Of a stretch of 64,000 nucleotides of DNA, positions 43,742-55,679 are shown in pieces. The notes under the pieces were generated by a model. That model searched no databases. It was not told the origin of the DNA and saw nothing but the letters and a program-made list of their open reading frames with translations. The DNA comes from Tieghemostelium lacteum (taxonomy: Eukaryota > Evosea > Eumycetozoa > Dictyosteliales > Raperosteliaceae): assembly GCA_001606155.1 (NCBI GenBank), contig LODT01000016.1, positions 124,001 through 188,000 of the forward strand, given 5' to 3'. The translations under genes were made by a program, and so were the position numbers. Within the stretch, counting starts at the first letter, position 1; each line of letters starts with the position of its first letter.

Positions 43742-46700
43742 ATGTCATGTATATATGCACATCAAATGAGCCCAAGAAGTTTGTTTCAAATAAAATCAAA
43801 CGTTATAAGCAAGATAGATGGAAAATTTATGGTTTCTATAAAACCATATCTAAAAGTGATAATGAGATTCCATTCATCACCTTTTGAAAGTATATTTACA
43901 GATTGTGATGCATTTAATCAATTTTTAGACGGCTTCTTTAAATGGATCCACACTGATATTGATTGGGAATCAAAAGATATACAACAATTGTGTCAAAAAG
44001 TTATATCCCATATCATGAAAACTGATGATCATCTATTGCATACAGAGAGAATAATACCATTATTAGAAAGCATTATGGATAAAAAACAGACTGATTCTGG
44101 TGTGGTCGATAAAGAATCTATATCAAAAAGTAAAAAGAAAGGGAAACCCAAGAAGGAAGAAATAGAAATTGATCTTAAAGATTACCATCTTAACTATTCT
44201 ATCAAATCCATCAAAGAGTCTTTTACTACATTATTACAACAATGGATATTTGATTAAAATGTTTCAGAGAATGTATCCTAGGGTTTTAAATAATCTTTTT
44301 GAATCAATGAATATTCATTCTCTGTTCAGCCCAAACAAACCAATTCAAGATCAAGGTGTATACTATAACCCTAATTTATTGCCAATGTCACTTATTATAG
44401 AGGTATGACTTCTTTATATAGATTTTCTAAATGAATTTAACATTAACTTATTTTACTTTTAGGCATTGGAAAATAGGTCCATTGAATTATCGGATAATTT
44501 CTATATGGTGATTATTACAATTCTCAAAAGTTTTTATCCAGCAACTAAAGATTTCACTGTTGTGGATCCTGATAGTTATTCTAATTTTAAGATGAATGAA
44601 GAGTTTGTTAGATATCTACTTCGAATTGCACAAACTGATGATATTGAAAAAGCACAAAATATTCACATTGAATTTATAGTTAGATTCATTTGTTTGAATA
44701 CTTTTCAGAATATCACAACATCAGAGATAATGAAATTAAAAAAAGAATATCTATCTCTTGTACCTTATATTTTCAAATATAATCAGATATCTGATAGACA
44801 AAAAAGTCATGGACATTCCAATCTATCATTTTATAAATTACATTTTGGTGTAAATAATATTGAACAACATGCAATTGATTTCTTTAGGAATTCAACAGAG
44901 AAGATACCTCTAGGTACAGCTAGAGATATTCTAAATGCGATAGGGGCATTGAATTCTATTGGCTTAGATAGTAAAGCTATCGAACTAAAGATTCAGCCTA
45001 TATACCAGAGATTAGTGAAAGCCATTCTAGTATCCAGACAAAAAGAACTACTAAATCAAGTATCTACATGTTTGTCCATCCTCATTTTTAACTACACAGA
45101 GTTTCCAGCAACATTAGCCAACGATCTACTAGACTATTTAACCAAACAAAAGAATCTATTTGGATTGCATGGTGGAAATGAAAATATAAAGTCATCATAT
45201 GAACTTTTCACTGCTGTATGTGTTGGTTGCCATGAAGTGACAATGGAGAGGTTTGGTGAGATTTATGATAAGATTTCAAATCTAGAGAATATGAATGAAT
45301 ATTATAATGGAATTGAAGGTTTTGATACACTAAATGAATCTCCTGAACTTTTTGAGTATCTAAAACATTTACAAGAGCTAGTCGGGTTAAATAAGAGACA
45401 TAAATTTTCTGCTTTGGAATATAAAAGATTACTATTAAAATTCTTCAAAGCATTGGGATGTCATATACAATATATATGTTATCTCGACCACTTTCTAAGT
45501 GATTACAATTGTATAATTTCATCAGAAGAGGCTATTGATACTCTCTTTGAAATAATGACCACACCAGAGGAAGTTAAACTAGTCTTTGAAAGAATTAATC
45601 TAAATATATTGAATACAAACATACAAGGACAAGCATTCAACATCTATAAATATTACATGGGTATAGATGGACCATTGGCAACGAAATACTTCAGTAAACT
45701 GATTGAAGAATGGAGAGGAGAGATCTTTAGAGGTATAAAACATCAACAAAAATTATCATTCCTCAGAAATGCTTGTAGATTTATAAATGTTGATAATGTT
45801 GCACAACAACTAATTATTGGTATCCAAAATAGTTTATTTTTTAAACCTAGTATTGAAGATATCGGGTATTTAATATCAACATTTGAAAACTTGAATGAAT
45901 TTTACCTTAAATTCATTGAAAACTTTGATGAAAAGAGTGAATTCTCAAGTGAAATTATACCACTACACCATAAAATCACATCACTAATCACTCTAAGTTC
46001 TGATCTCCATCTAAAGTTCATTGATAAGTGCATATCATATCCCGAATTTAACAGTATAGATATTGAAAAGATGTACATCTTTTTAGATTTCTTCAAAGAG
46101 ATATCCGATACTGTGTCTCCTCAATTTAAGGAAATTGAGAAAAAGTTACTTCACCATTTCAATAATCAAAGTGTCGGTGATACATTGACACAGAGAAAGA
46201 TGTTAGTTCTAAAATATATTGCCACCTTTCATCCTGAAATGGTAAAAAATCAACTCAGTTTCTTGTTTGATAGTACCAATTACCATTACAAACATGAAGA
46301 ATTTGTAATTGAGTTCCACTCCTCTTCAGTCACCATTCAAAATACCATTATCCAAAATATTCTTAGATTTTTGATCATTGGTGTTAAAAAAGAATCTTTG
46401 GCATCTTTGTTATTAAGGTGCGCATTGGTTTCAAAATCATTTTTTTCAATGTGTATCAATATATTCAAAAACTATCCAATTGAAAAGAAGTTGATACCTA
46501 AATACAATTACAGTGGTGAATGGTCTCTTCTCCAAAAAGGTGTCTATAATCTAAAATACAGTGAACTAGGCCTATTTGATTCTGCCATTAGAATTGAGAG
46601 ATTCTATCAAATTTCACAACTGAATATTGACAGTGAACTATGGTATAGAGTTGACAGAGAAATGGTGAATCTCTTTGACTTGACAATACAAATATCAAGT

Positions 46701-47018
46701 TTTAATTTTAATTTCAATGCAGAAGGTTTATTCTACTCATCTCTAAAAAATCTGATCAACCATTGTTATTATTTGAGATCATTCAAAATGGAAGTGAAAT
46801 CATATGATATAGACTTTACTGAATTTATAAATATCATCAATATACTCTTAAACCAAAACAAGTCACTAAAATCATTATCACTCTTTGTAACATTGGTTGA
46901 AGACATGAAAGACAGTGACCAAACACTTATAAAAGAAATTGAGCAAACAATAGCAAAACACCAAACTCCAGAAGATTTTAAATTTGAACACAAACATATT
47001 ATTCGGTATCGCCGTTAA
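43742..47018 (+). pseudogene. Gene A, copy 1 (A1), frameshifted in exon 1
   Basis: Exons 43742-44402 and 44463-47018, same intron site as A2 and A3 (before GCATTGGAAAATA). In exon 1 the run GATTACCATCTTAAC near 44187 lacks two bases present in both other copies (ACCATATCTTAA in A3), so the frame is lost after LKDYH; the second half of exon 1 is open in another frame. Exon 2 is open for 850 residues but lacks ~50 residues present in A2 and A3 after FGEI. The C-terminal third has the F-box-like block (LRFLIIGVKKESLAS, LVSKSFFSMCINI). Recently inactivated, or an assembly error. If translated from exon 2 it could still give a truncated product. Confidence 0.65.
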
Positions 47019-47076
47019 AATTAATTTTACAACACAAAAGCCATCATGATTTTAGAAAAATAAAATATTATATTTG

Positions 47077-47430
47077 GTATGTTAAAATCATAAACACGAT
47101 GAAAAATAATGAATATTTTAATATTGCTGTTGTTGAGTTTTTGGAAATGAGTTGTTGTGATTCAAGTGATAAATGATCATAATATCATCATAATATTTGG
47201 TAATGTTGATATTTGGAAATTGGGTGGCTATATCAACGAGGATTGGCACATTTTTAGGACGAGAAACCTAGAAACTCAATACAGTATACTATCTATAAAA
47301 GATTGGAGATCTAATGAAATGGTATTCGAATATTCACCTCCATATCATTATTAAATCCATAATTCTCATCAAAAATCTGATAAATATTAACTGTCTTGAG
47401 GTTTGGTAACTGAAGTTTTAGAATCACTGT
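47077..47430 (-). pseudogene. Broken fragment of gene B
   Basis: The sequence follows the 3' part of gene B (about 55811-56345) with small changes and a deletion of roughly 170 bases. It sits tail-to-tail with A1, exactly as intact B sits with A3; even the bases after the A stop (GATTTTAGAAAAATAAAATA) match. Confidence 0.8.
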
Positions 47431-47524
47431 AAAACCATTCTTAGTTGATCATTCCATAATATTAATATGAAGCACTTTTGTTTTTTTTATTTTAAAACTT
47501 AGAGATATTAAAATATAAATTATA

Positions 47525-48060
47525 GGTACACAAAACTTGTAGAAATAAATCAAATTTTCAAATATTAGAAATATCAACCTATTTACGGTCAGCAGATTCA
47601 GATTCAAAATGTATATTAAATAATAGTATAAGTAGAAGTAATAATACTTCTAGTGATTCTCTATTGGGAGGTAGTGGTTCTAGAGATAGTACAGGGAGTA
47701 ACTATAGTAATAGTATTGATACTACTTAGTAAATCAATATGGACAACACCTTCAACACCATTTATGAACAAGGTGGTAAATTAGGTAATCTAGAGCAGTA
47801 CTATTTTCTGAATTATTTTCAAGTCAACATAGCAGTGTAACAGGACTCTATGGTGGAGGTGATGATTTAACACCTCAACAACATCAACAACAGTTTATGA
47901 ATAATATCATACAAAATTCTAATTGTAATCAATCCAATAACAACTATTGTTTTTTAATTCTATTTTTGGAGATATAAAAGTGATTAATTCACGTGATCCA
48001 TCTCCCACTAATAATAATGATCAACTAAGAGGTATATACAGTAAATAGGTTAATGATTTT
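47525..48060 (+). pseudogene. Remnant of an unrelated Ser/Asn/Gln-rich gene
   Basis: Plus-strand blocks such as ISTYLRSADSDSK, NNSISRSNNTSSDSLLGGSG and, in another frame, SSQHSSVTGLYGGGDDL followed by PQQHQQQF read like a dictyostelid low-complexity protein. Stops and frame changes break them. No counterpart is seen elsewhere in the window. The parent gene is unknown. Confidence 0.5.
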
Positions 48061-48174
48061 CTAGAGGTTGATTTTAAGAAAACCCAATAAATTGGGTTTT
48101 AATTTTAAATAAATTCTTAATGTTGATTTCTTTTTTTTTTTAATTATTTTAATTCAAATAGATTGAGCATAAAC

Positions 48175-51100
48175 ATGGCAACAACAACATTTACATGTGC
48201 TTCTAAAAAACCATATCTAAAAGTGATAAAGAGATTCCATTCATCACCTGTTGAAAGTATATTTATTGATTGTGATGCATTTAATCAATTTTTGGACGAC
48301 TTCTTTAAATGGATCCACACTGATATTGATTGGGAATCAAAAGATATACAACAATTGTGTCGAAAAGTTATATCCCATATCATGAAATCTGATGATCATC
48401 TATTGAATACAGTGAGAATAATACCATTATTAGAAAGCATTATGGATAAGAAACAGACTGATTCTGGTGTGGTCGATAAAAAACCTATATCAAAAAGTAA
48501 AAAGAAAGGGAAACCCAGGAAGGAAGAAATAGAAATTGATCTTAAAGATTACTATATCTTAACTATTCTATCAAATCCATCAAAGAGTCTTTTACTACAT
48601 TATTACAACAATGGATATTTGATTAAAATGTTTCAGAGAATGTATCCTAGGGTTATCAATAATCTTTTTGAATCAATGAAGACTTATTCTCTGTTCACCG
48701 CAAACAAATCATTTCATCTAGATCCTATTTGCAACGATTTTAAATTTGATATATACTATAACCCTAATTTGTTTCCAATGTCACTTATAATAGAGGTATG
48801 ACTTCTTTATTTAGATTTTCTAAATGAATTTAACATTAACTTATTTTACTTTTAGGCATTGGAAAATAGGTCAATTAAATTATCAGATAATTTCTATATG
48901 GTGATTATTACAATTCTCAAAAGTTTTTATCCAGCAACTAAAGATTTCACTGTTGTGGATCCTGAGAGTTATTCTAAATTTAAGATGAATGACGAGTTTG
49001 TTAGATATCTACTTCGAATTGCACAAACTGATGATATTGAAAAAGCACAAAATATTCACATTGAATTTATAGTTAGATTCATTTGTTTGAATACTTTTCA
49101 GAATATCACAACATCAGAGATAATGAAATTAAAAAAAGAATATCTATCTCTTGTACCTTATATTTTCAAATATAATCAGATATCTGATAGACAAAAAAGT
49201 CATGGACATTCCAATCTATCATTTTATAAATTACATTTTGGTGTAAATAATATTGAACAACATGCAATTGATTTCTTTAGGAATTCAACAGGTACAGCTA
49301 GAGATAATCTAAATGCGATAGGGGCATTGAATTCTATTGGCTTAGATAGTAAAGCTATCGAACTAAAGATTCAGCCTATATACCAGAGATTAGTGAAAAT
49401 CATTCTAGTATCCAGACAAAAAGAACTACTAAATCAAGTATCTACATGTTTGTCCATCCTCATTTTTAACTACACAGAGTTTCCAGCAACACTAGCCAAC
49501 GATCTACTAGACTATTTAACCAAACAAAAGAATCTATTTGGATTGCATGGTGGAAATGAAAATATAAAGTCATCATATGAACTTTTCACTGCTGTATGTG
49601 TTGGTTGCCATGAAGTGACAATGGAGAGGTTTGGTGAGATTTTTAATTATTTAGTAGAAGGCCATTTCTATAATTATTTCACCCATTTCAAACAAATACT
49701 GATTTCTTTGAATGATAAGTTTTCAAATCTCGAAAATATGAATGAATACTATAAGAAAATTAAGCGTTTTTATAAACGATATGAATCTCCCGAACTTTTT
49801 GAGTGTTTATTACACTTTTCTAAAGATCTAAAACATTTACAAGAGCTAGTCGGGTTCTATGTGGGTCATAAATTTTCTACTCTAGAAGATAAAAGATTAC
49901 TATTAAAATTCTTCAAAGCATTGGGATGTCATATACAATATGTAGGATATCTTGACCACTTTTTCAGTGATTACAATTGTATATTTTCAGAAGAGGCTAT
50001 TGGTACTCTCTTTGAAATAATGACCACACCAGAGGAAGTTGAACTTGTCTTTGAAAGAATTAATCTAAAAATATTGAATACAAACATTCAAGGACAACCA
50101 TTCAACATCTATAAATATTACATGGGTATAGATGGACTATTGGCAACGAAATACTTCAGTAAACTGATTGAAGAATGGGGAGGAGAGATCTTTAGAGATT
50201 CCATAAAACATCAACAAAAATTATCATTCCTCAGAAATGCTTGTAGATTTATAAATGTTGATAATGTTGCACAACAACTAATTATTGGTATCCAAAATAG
50301 TTTATTTTTTAAATCTAGTATTGAAGATATCGGGTATTTAATATCAACATTTGAAAACTTGAATGAATTTTACCTTAAATTCATTGAAAACTTTGATGAA
50401 AAGAGTGAATTCTCAAGTGAAATTATACCACTACACCGCAAAATCACATCACTAATCACTCTAAGTTCTGATATCCATCTAAAGTTCATCGACAAGTGCA
50501 TATCATATCCCGAATTTAACAGTATAGATATTGAAAAGATGTACATCTTTTTAGATTTCTTCAAAGAGATATTCGATACTGTGTCTCCTCAATTTAAGGA
50601 AATTGAGAAAAAATTACTTCACCATTTCAATAATGAAAGTGTCGGTGATACATTAACACAGAGAAAGATGTTAGTTCTAAAATATATTGCCACTTTTCAT
50701 CCTGAAATGGTAAAAAATCAACTCAGTTTCTTGTTTGATAGTACCAAAACCAATTACCATTACAAACATGAAGAATTTGTAATTGAGTTCCACTCCTCTT
50801 CAGTCACCATTCAAAATACCATTATCCAAAATATTCTTAGATTTTTGATCATTGGTGTTAAAAAAGAATCTTTGGCATCTTTGTTATTAAGGTGCGCATT
50901 GGTTTCAAAATCATTTTTTTCAATGTGTATCAATATATTCAAAAACTACCCAATTGAAAAGCAGTTGATACCTAAATACAATTACAGTGGTGCATGGTCT
51001 CTTCTCCAAAAAGGTGTCTATAATCTAAAATACAGTGAACTAGGCCTATTTGATTCTGCCATTAGAATTGAGAGATTCTATCAAATTTCACAACTGAATA

Positions 51101-51504
51101 TTGACAGTGAACTATGGTATAGAGTTGACAGAGAAATGGTGAATCTCTTTGACTTGACAATACAAATATCAAGTTTTAATTTAGATTTCAATGCAGCAGG
51201 TTTATTCTACTCATCTCTAAAAAATCTGATCAACCATTGTTATTATTTGAGATCATTCAAAATGAATGTGGAATCATGGTATATAGACATTACTGAATTT
51301 ATAAATATCATCAATATACTCCTAAACCAAAACAAGTCACTAAAATCATTATCACTCTTTGTAATATTAATTAATAACCAAACATATATAAAAGAAATTG
51401 AGCAAACAATAGCAAAACACCAAACCCCAGAAGATTTTAAATTTGAACTCAAACATACTTATCGTCGTGTATGTCATTTTCATGCTTTCTCGTCAATGCC
51501 CTGA
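48175..51504 (+). CDS. Gene A, copy 2 (A2): giant F-box-like protein
   Basis: Exons 48175-48795 and 48856-51504, giving 1,089 residues. Both ORFs are intact and the intron (GTATGA...TTTTAG) is shared with the other copies. The first nine codons after ATG differ from A1 and A3; similarity starts at KKPYLKVIKRFHSSP. Exon 1 has a Lys-rich linker (SKSKKKGKPRKEE). Exon 2 is mainly helical, with an F-box-like block (LRFLIIGVKKESL, CALVSKSFFSMC) around residue 900 and leucine-rich units at the end. The last residues (CHFHAFSSMP) come from sequence shared with no other A copy: the gene runs into the broken C fragment, so the original tail is lost. Confidence 0.72.
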
Positions 51505-52120
51505 TCCATTTAAGCAACTTTGAATAGATTTTATCTACAAACTCTATGGTATCACCAAGAGAATCCTATCTATCTAGATTCTCCAAAGACTCTTTCTTCA
51601 TTATATCTAGTTATAATATCGTACGATATTATGGAGTTTTATAAACTTTTCAATAATATCTTGCAGGATGCTTTAATGTCCTTTTCACAAGTTATCATAA
51701 TGTGATTGAAACTTCAGAGACATATCAAAAGGTGGCATTGCTTCGCGAGACTTTCTCTAACTTTTCTACCCTTCTCTTTTAATCCAACTAAAACTTGATC
51801 TCTAGTGCATATGATACCCAATCTCATAGTGGTATATAATGAAAATACCATAATCTTGGGGTTATTAATTGTATATAGCTAATATGAAAGAGTTATATAA
51901 TGATAATATCTTTCAAAATATTAATAAAAACAATACTTTTATAAATTTCATCTTTGAATTCAATAGGGATTTTGAGTGACATTTGCCCTACTCATAGTTT
52001 GGTTCTGTTGAACATTTAATATGTTTATAAACATATTAAGTGCATTTGAATTATCAATAAAAACCTGTGATTTTTTATTTAAATTTGTCGTATTTAGTTT
52101 GGTTACAAGCCATTTCCCTA
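51505..52120 (-). pseudogene. Broken, internally deleted fragment of gene C
   Basis: Patches match gene C in order on the minus strand: about 51510-51570 to 41608-41668, 51645-51720 to 41755-41825, 51749-51856 to 43198-43311, and 51860-52100 to 43327-43620, including the C intron region. Large stretches between are missing. It lies head-to-head with A3 as intact C does with A1. Confidence 0.82.
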
Positions 52121-52213
52121 TTTATTAATCCTGATGGTGATAAATTAAATAAAAAATTCAAATAATTGAAAATATCTCATTTTAAAATTTGCAAAAGATT
52201 GTTCACAGGAAGT

Positions 52214-55200
52214 ATGTTCCAAATAAAATCATACAATATAAGCAAGATAGATGGAAAATTTATGGTTTCTATAAAACCATATCTAAAAGTGATAGAGAGA
52301 TTCCATTCATCACCTTTTGAAAGTATATTTATTGATTGTGATGCATTTAATCAATTTTTAGACGGCTTCTTTAAATGGATCCACACTGATATCGATTGGG
52401 AATCAGAAGATATACAACAATTGTGTCGAAAAGTTATATCCCATATCATGAAAACTGATGATCATCTATTGCATACAGAGAGAATTATACCATTATTAGA
52501 AAGCATTATGGATAAGAAACAGACTGATTCTGGTGTGGTCGATAAAAAACCTATATCAAAAAGTAAAAAGAAAGGGAAACCCAAGAAGGAAGAAATAGAA
52601 ATTGATCTTAAAGATTACCATATCTTAAATATTCTATCAAATCCATCAAAGAGTCTTTTACTACATTATTACAACAATGGATATTTGATTAAAATGTTTC
52701 AGAGAATGTATCCTAGGGTTATCAATAATCTTTTTGCATCAATGAAGACTTATTCTCTATTCAGCCCAAACAAACCAATTCAAGATCCTATTAGCCATGA
52801 TGCTAAAGTTGATCAAGCTGAAGGTGTATACTATAACCCTAATTTGTTGCCAATGTCACTTATTGTAGAAGTATGTCTTCTTTATATAGATTTTCTAAAT
52901 GAATTAACATTAACTTATTTTACTTTTAGGCATTGGAAAATAAGTCCATTGAATTATCGGATAATTTCTATATGGTGATTATTACAATTCTCAAAAGTTT
53001 TTATCCAGCAACTAAAGATTTCACTGTTGTGGATCCTGATAGTTATTCTAATTTTAAGATGAATGAAGAGTTTGTTAGATATCTACTTCGAATTGCACAA
53101 ACTGATGATATTGAAAAAGCACAAAATTTTCACATTGAATTTATAGTTAGATTCATTTGTTTGAATACTTTTCAGAATATCACAAAATCAGAGATAATGA
53201 AATTAAAAAAAGAATATCTATCTCTTGTACCTTATATTTTCAAATATAATCAGATATCTGATAGACTACAAAAGAGATGGGTACACTATAGACGAAGATC
53301 CTTTAGGGGTAGATACTATAAGTCCTACAAATTGAAAAGTCATGGACATTCCAATCTATCATTTTATAAATTACATTTTGGTGTAAATAATATTGAACAA
53401 CATGCAATTGATTTCTTTAGGAATTCAACAGAGAAGATATCTTTAGGTACAGCTAGAGATATTCTAAATGCGATAGGGGCACTGAATTCTATTGGCTTAG
53501 ATAGTAAAGCTATCGAACTAAAGATTCAGCCTATATACCAGAGATTAGTGAAAGCCATTCTAGTATCAAGACATAAAGAACTACTAAATCAAGTATCTAC
53601 ATGTTTGTCCATCCTCATTTTTAACTACAAAGAGTTTCCAGCAACATTAGCCAACGATCTACTAGACTATTTAACCAAACAAGAAAATCTATTTGGAATG
53701 AATCTTATAAATGAAAAGAACAAGCCATCATATGAACTTTTCACTGCTGTATGTGTTGGTTGCCATGAAGTGACAATGGAGAGGTTTGGTGAGATTTTTG
53801 GTTATTTAGTAGATGGTCATTTCTATAATAGAGTCACCCATTTCAAACAAATACTGATGTCTTTGAATGATCAGTTTTCAAATCTCGAAAATATGAATGA
53901 ATATTATAAGGAAATTGAGGATTTTTATAAACAATTTGAATCTCCTGAACTTTTTGAGTGTTTATTACACTTTTCTAAAGATCTAAAACATTTACAAGAG
54001 CTAGTCGGGTTAAATATGGGACATAAATATTCTACATTGGAATATAAAAGATTACTATTAAAATTATTCAAAGCATTGGGATGTGATATTCAATATATAT
54101 GGTATCTTGACCACTTTCTCAGTGATTACAATTGTATAATTTCATCAGAAGAGGCTATTGATACTCTCTTTGAAATAATGACCACACCAGAGGAAGTTGA
54201 ACTGGTCTTTGAAAGAATTAATCTAAATATATTGAATACGAACATTCAAGGACAAGCATTCAACATCTATAAATATTACATGGGTATAGATGGACTATTG
54301 GCAACAAAATACTTCAGTAAACTGATTGAAGAATGGAGAGGAGAGATCTTTAGAGATTCCAAAAAACATCAACAAAAATTATCATTCCTCAGAAATGCTT
54401 GTAGATTTATAAATGTTGATAATGTTGCACAACAATTAATTATTGGTATCCAAAATGGATTATTTTTTAAATCTAGTATTGAAGATATCGGGTATCTAAT
54501 ATCAACATTTGAAAACTTGAATGAATTTTACCTTAAATTCATTGAAAACTTTGATGAAAAGAGTGAATTCTCAAGTGAAATTATACCACTACACCGCAAA
54601 ATCACATCACTAATCACTCTAAGTTCTGATATCCATCTAAAGTTCATCGACAAGTGCATATCATATCCCGAATTTAACAGTGTAGATATTGAAAAGATGT
54701 ACATCTTTTTAGATTTCTTCAAAGAGATATCCGATACTGTGTCTCCTCAATTTAAGGAAATTGAGAAAAAGTTTCTTCACCATTTCAATAATGAAAGTGT
54801 CGGTGATACATTGACACAGAGAAAGAGGTTAGTTCTAAAATATATTGCCACCTTTCATCCTGAAATGGTAAAAAATCAACTCAGTTTCTTGTTTGATAGT
54901 ACCAAAACCAATTACCATTACAAACATGAAGAATTTGTAATTGAGTTCCACTCCTCCTCAGCCACCATTCAAAATACCATTATCCAAAATATTCTTAGAT
55001 TTTTGATTATTGGTGTTAAAAAAGAATCTTTGGCATCTTTGTTATTAAGGTGCGCATTGGTTTCAAAATCATTCTTTTCAGTGTGTATCAATTTATTCAA
55101 AAACTATCCAATTGAAAAGCAGTTGATACCTAAATACAATTACAGTGGTGCATGGTCTCTTCTCCAAAAAGGTGTCTATAATCTAAAATACAGTGAACTA

Positions 55201-55662
55201 GGCCTATTTGATTCTGCCATTAGAATTGAGAGATTCTATCAAATTTCACAACTGAATATTGACAGTGAACTATGGTATAGAGTTGACAGAGAAATGGTGA
55301 ATCTCTTTGACTTGACAATACAAATATCAAGTTTTAATTTAGATTTCAATGCAGCAGGTTTATTCTACTCATCTCTAAAAAATCTGATCAACCATTGTTA
55401 TTATTTGATATCATTTAAAATGGAAGTGAAATCAGGTAATATAGACTTTACTGAAATTGTGAATATCATCAATATACTCTTAAACCAAAACAAGTCACTA
55501 AAATCATTATCACTCTTTGTATCATTAGATAGACCAGGTGACAAAACAATTAAAAACGAACTTGAACAAACAATAGCAAAACACCAAACTCCAGAAGATT
55601 TTAAATTTGAATACAAACAAGAGTATCGTCGTGTTATAAATACAAAACAAGCTTGGTTTTAG
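52214..55662 (+). CDS. Gene A, copy 3 (A3): giant F-box-like protein, most complete copy
   Basis: Exons 52214-52870 and 52930-55662, giving 1,129 residues. The start ATG (MFQIKSYNISKIDGK) aligns with the N-terminus of A1. A3 keeps the FGEIFGYLVDGHFYN region deleted in A1. It also has an extra ~26-residue basic stretch (WVHYRRRSFRGRYYK) absent from A1 and A2, just before SHGHSNLSFYKL. F-box-like block (LRFLIIGVKKESL, CALVSKSFFSVC) and leucine-rich tail as in the others. Tail-to-tail with gene B at 17 bases. The family is unnamed; all three copies being near-identical over long stretches points to very recent duplication or gene conversion. Confidence 0.75.
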
Positions 55663-55679
55663 AAAAATAAAATATTATA

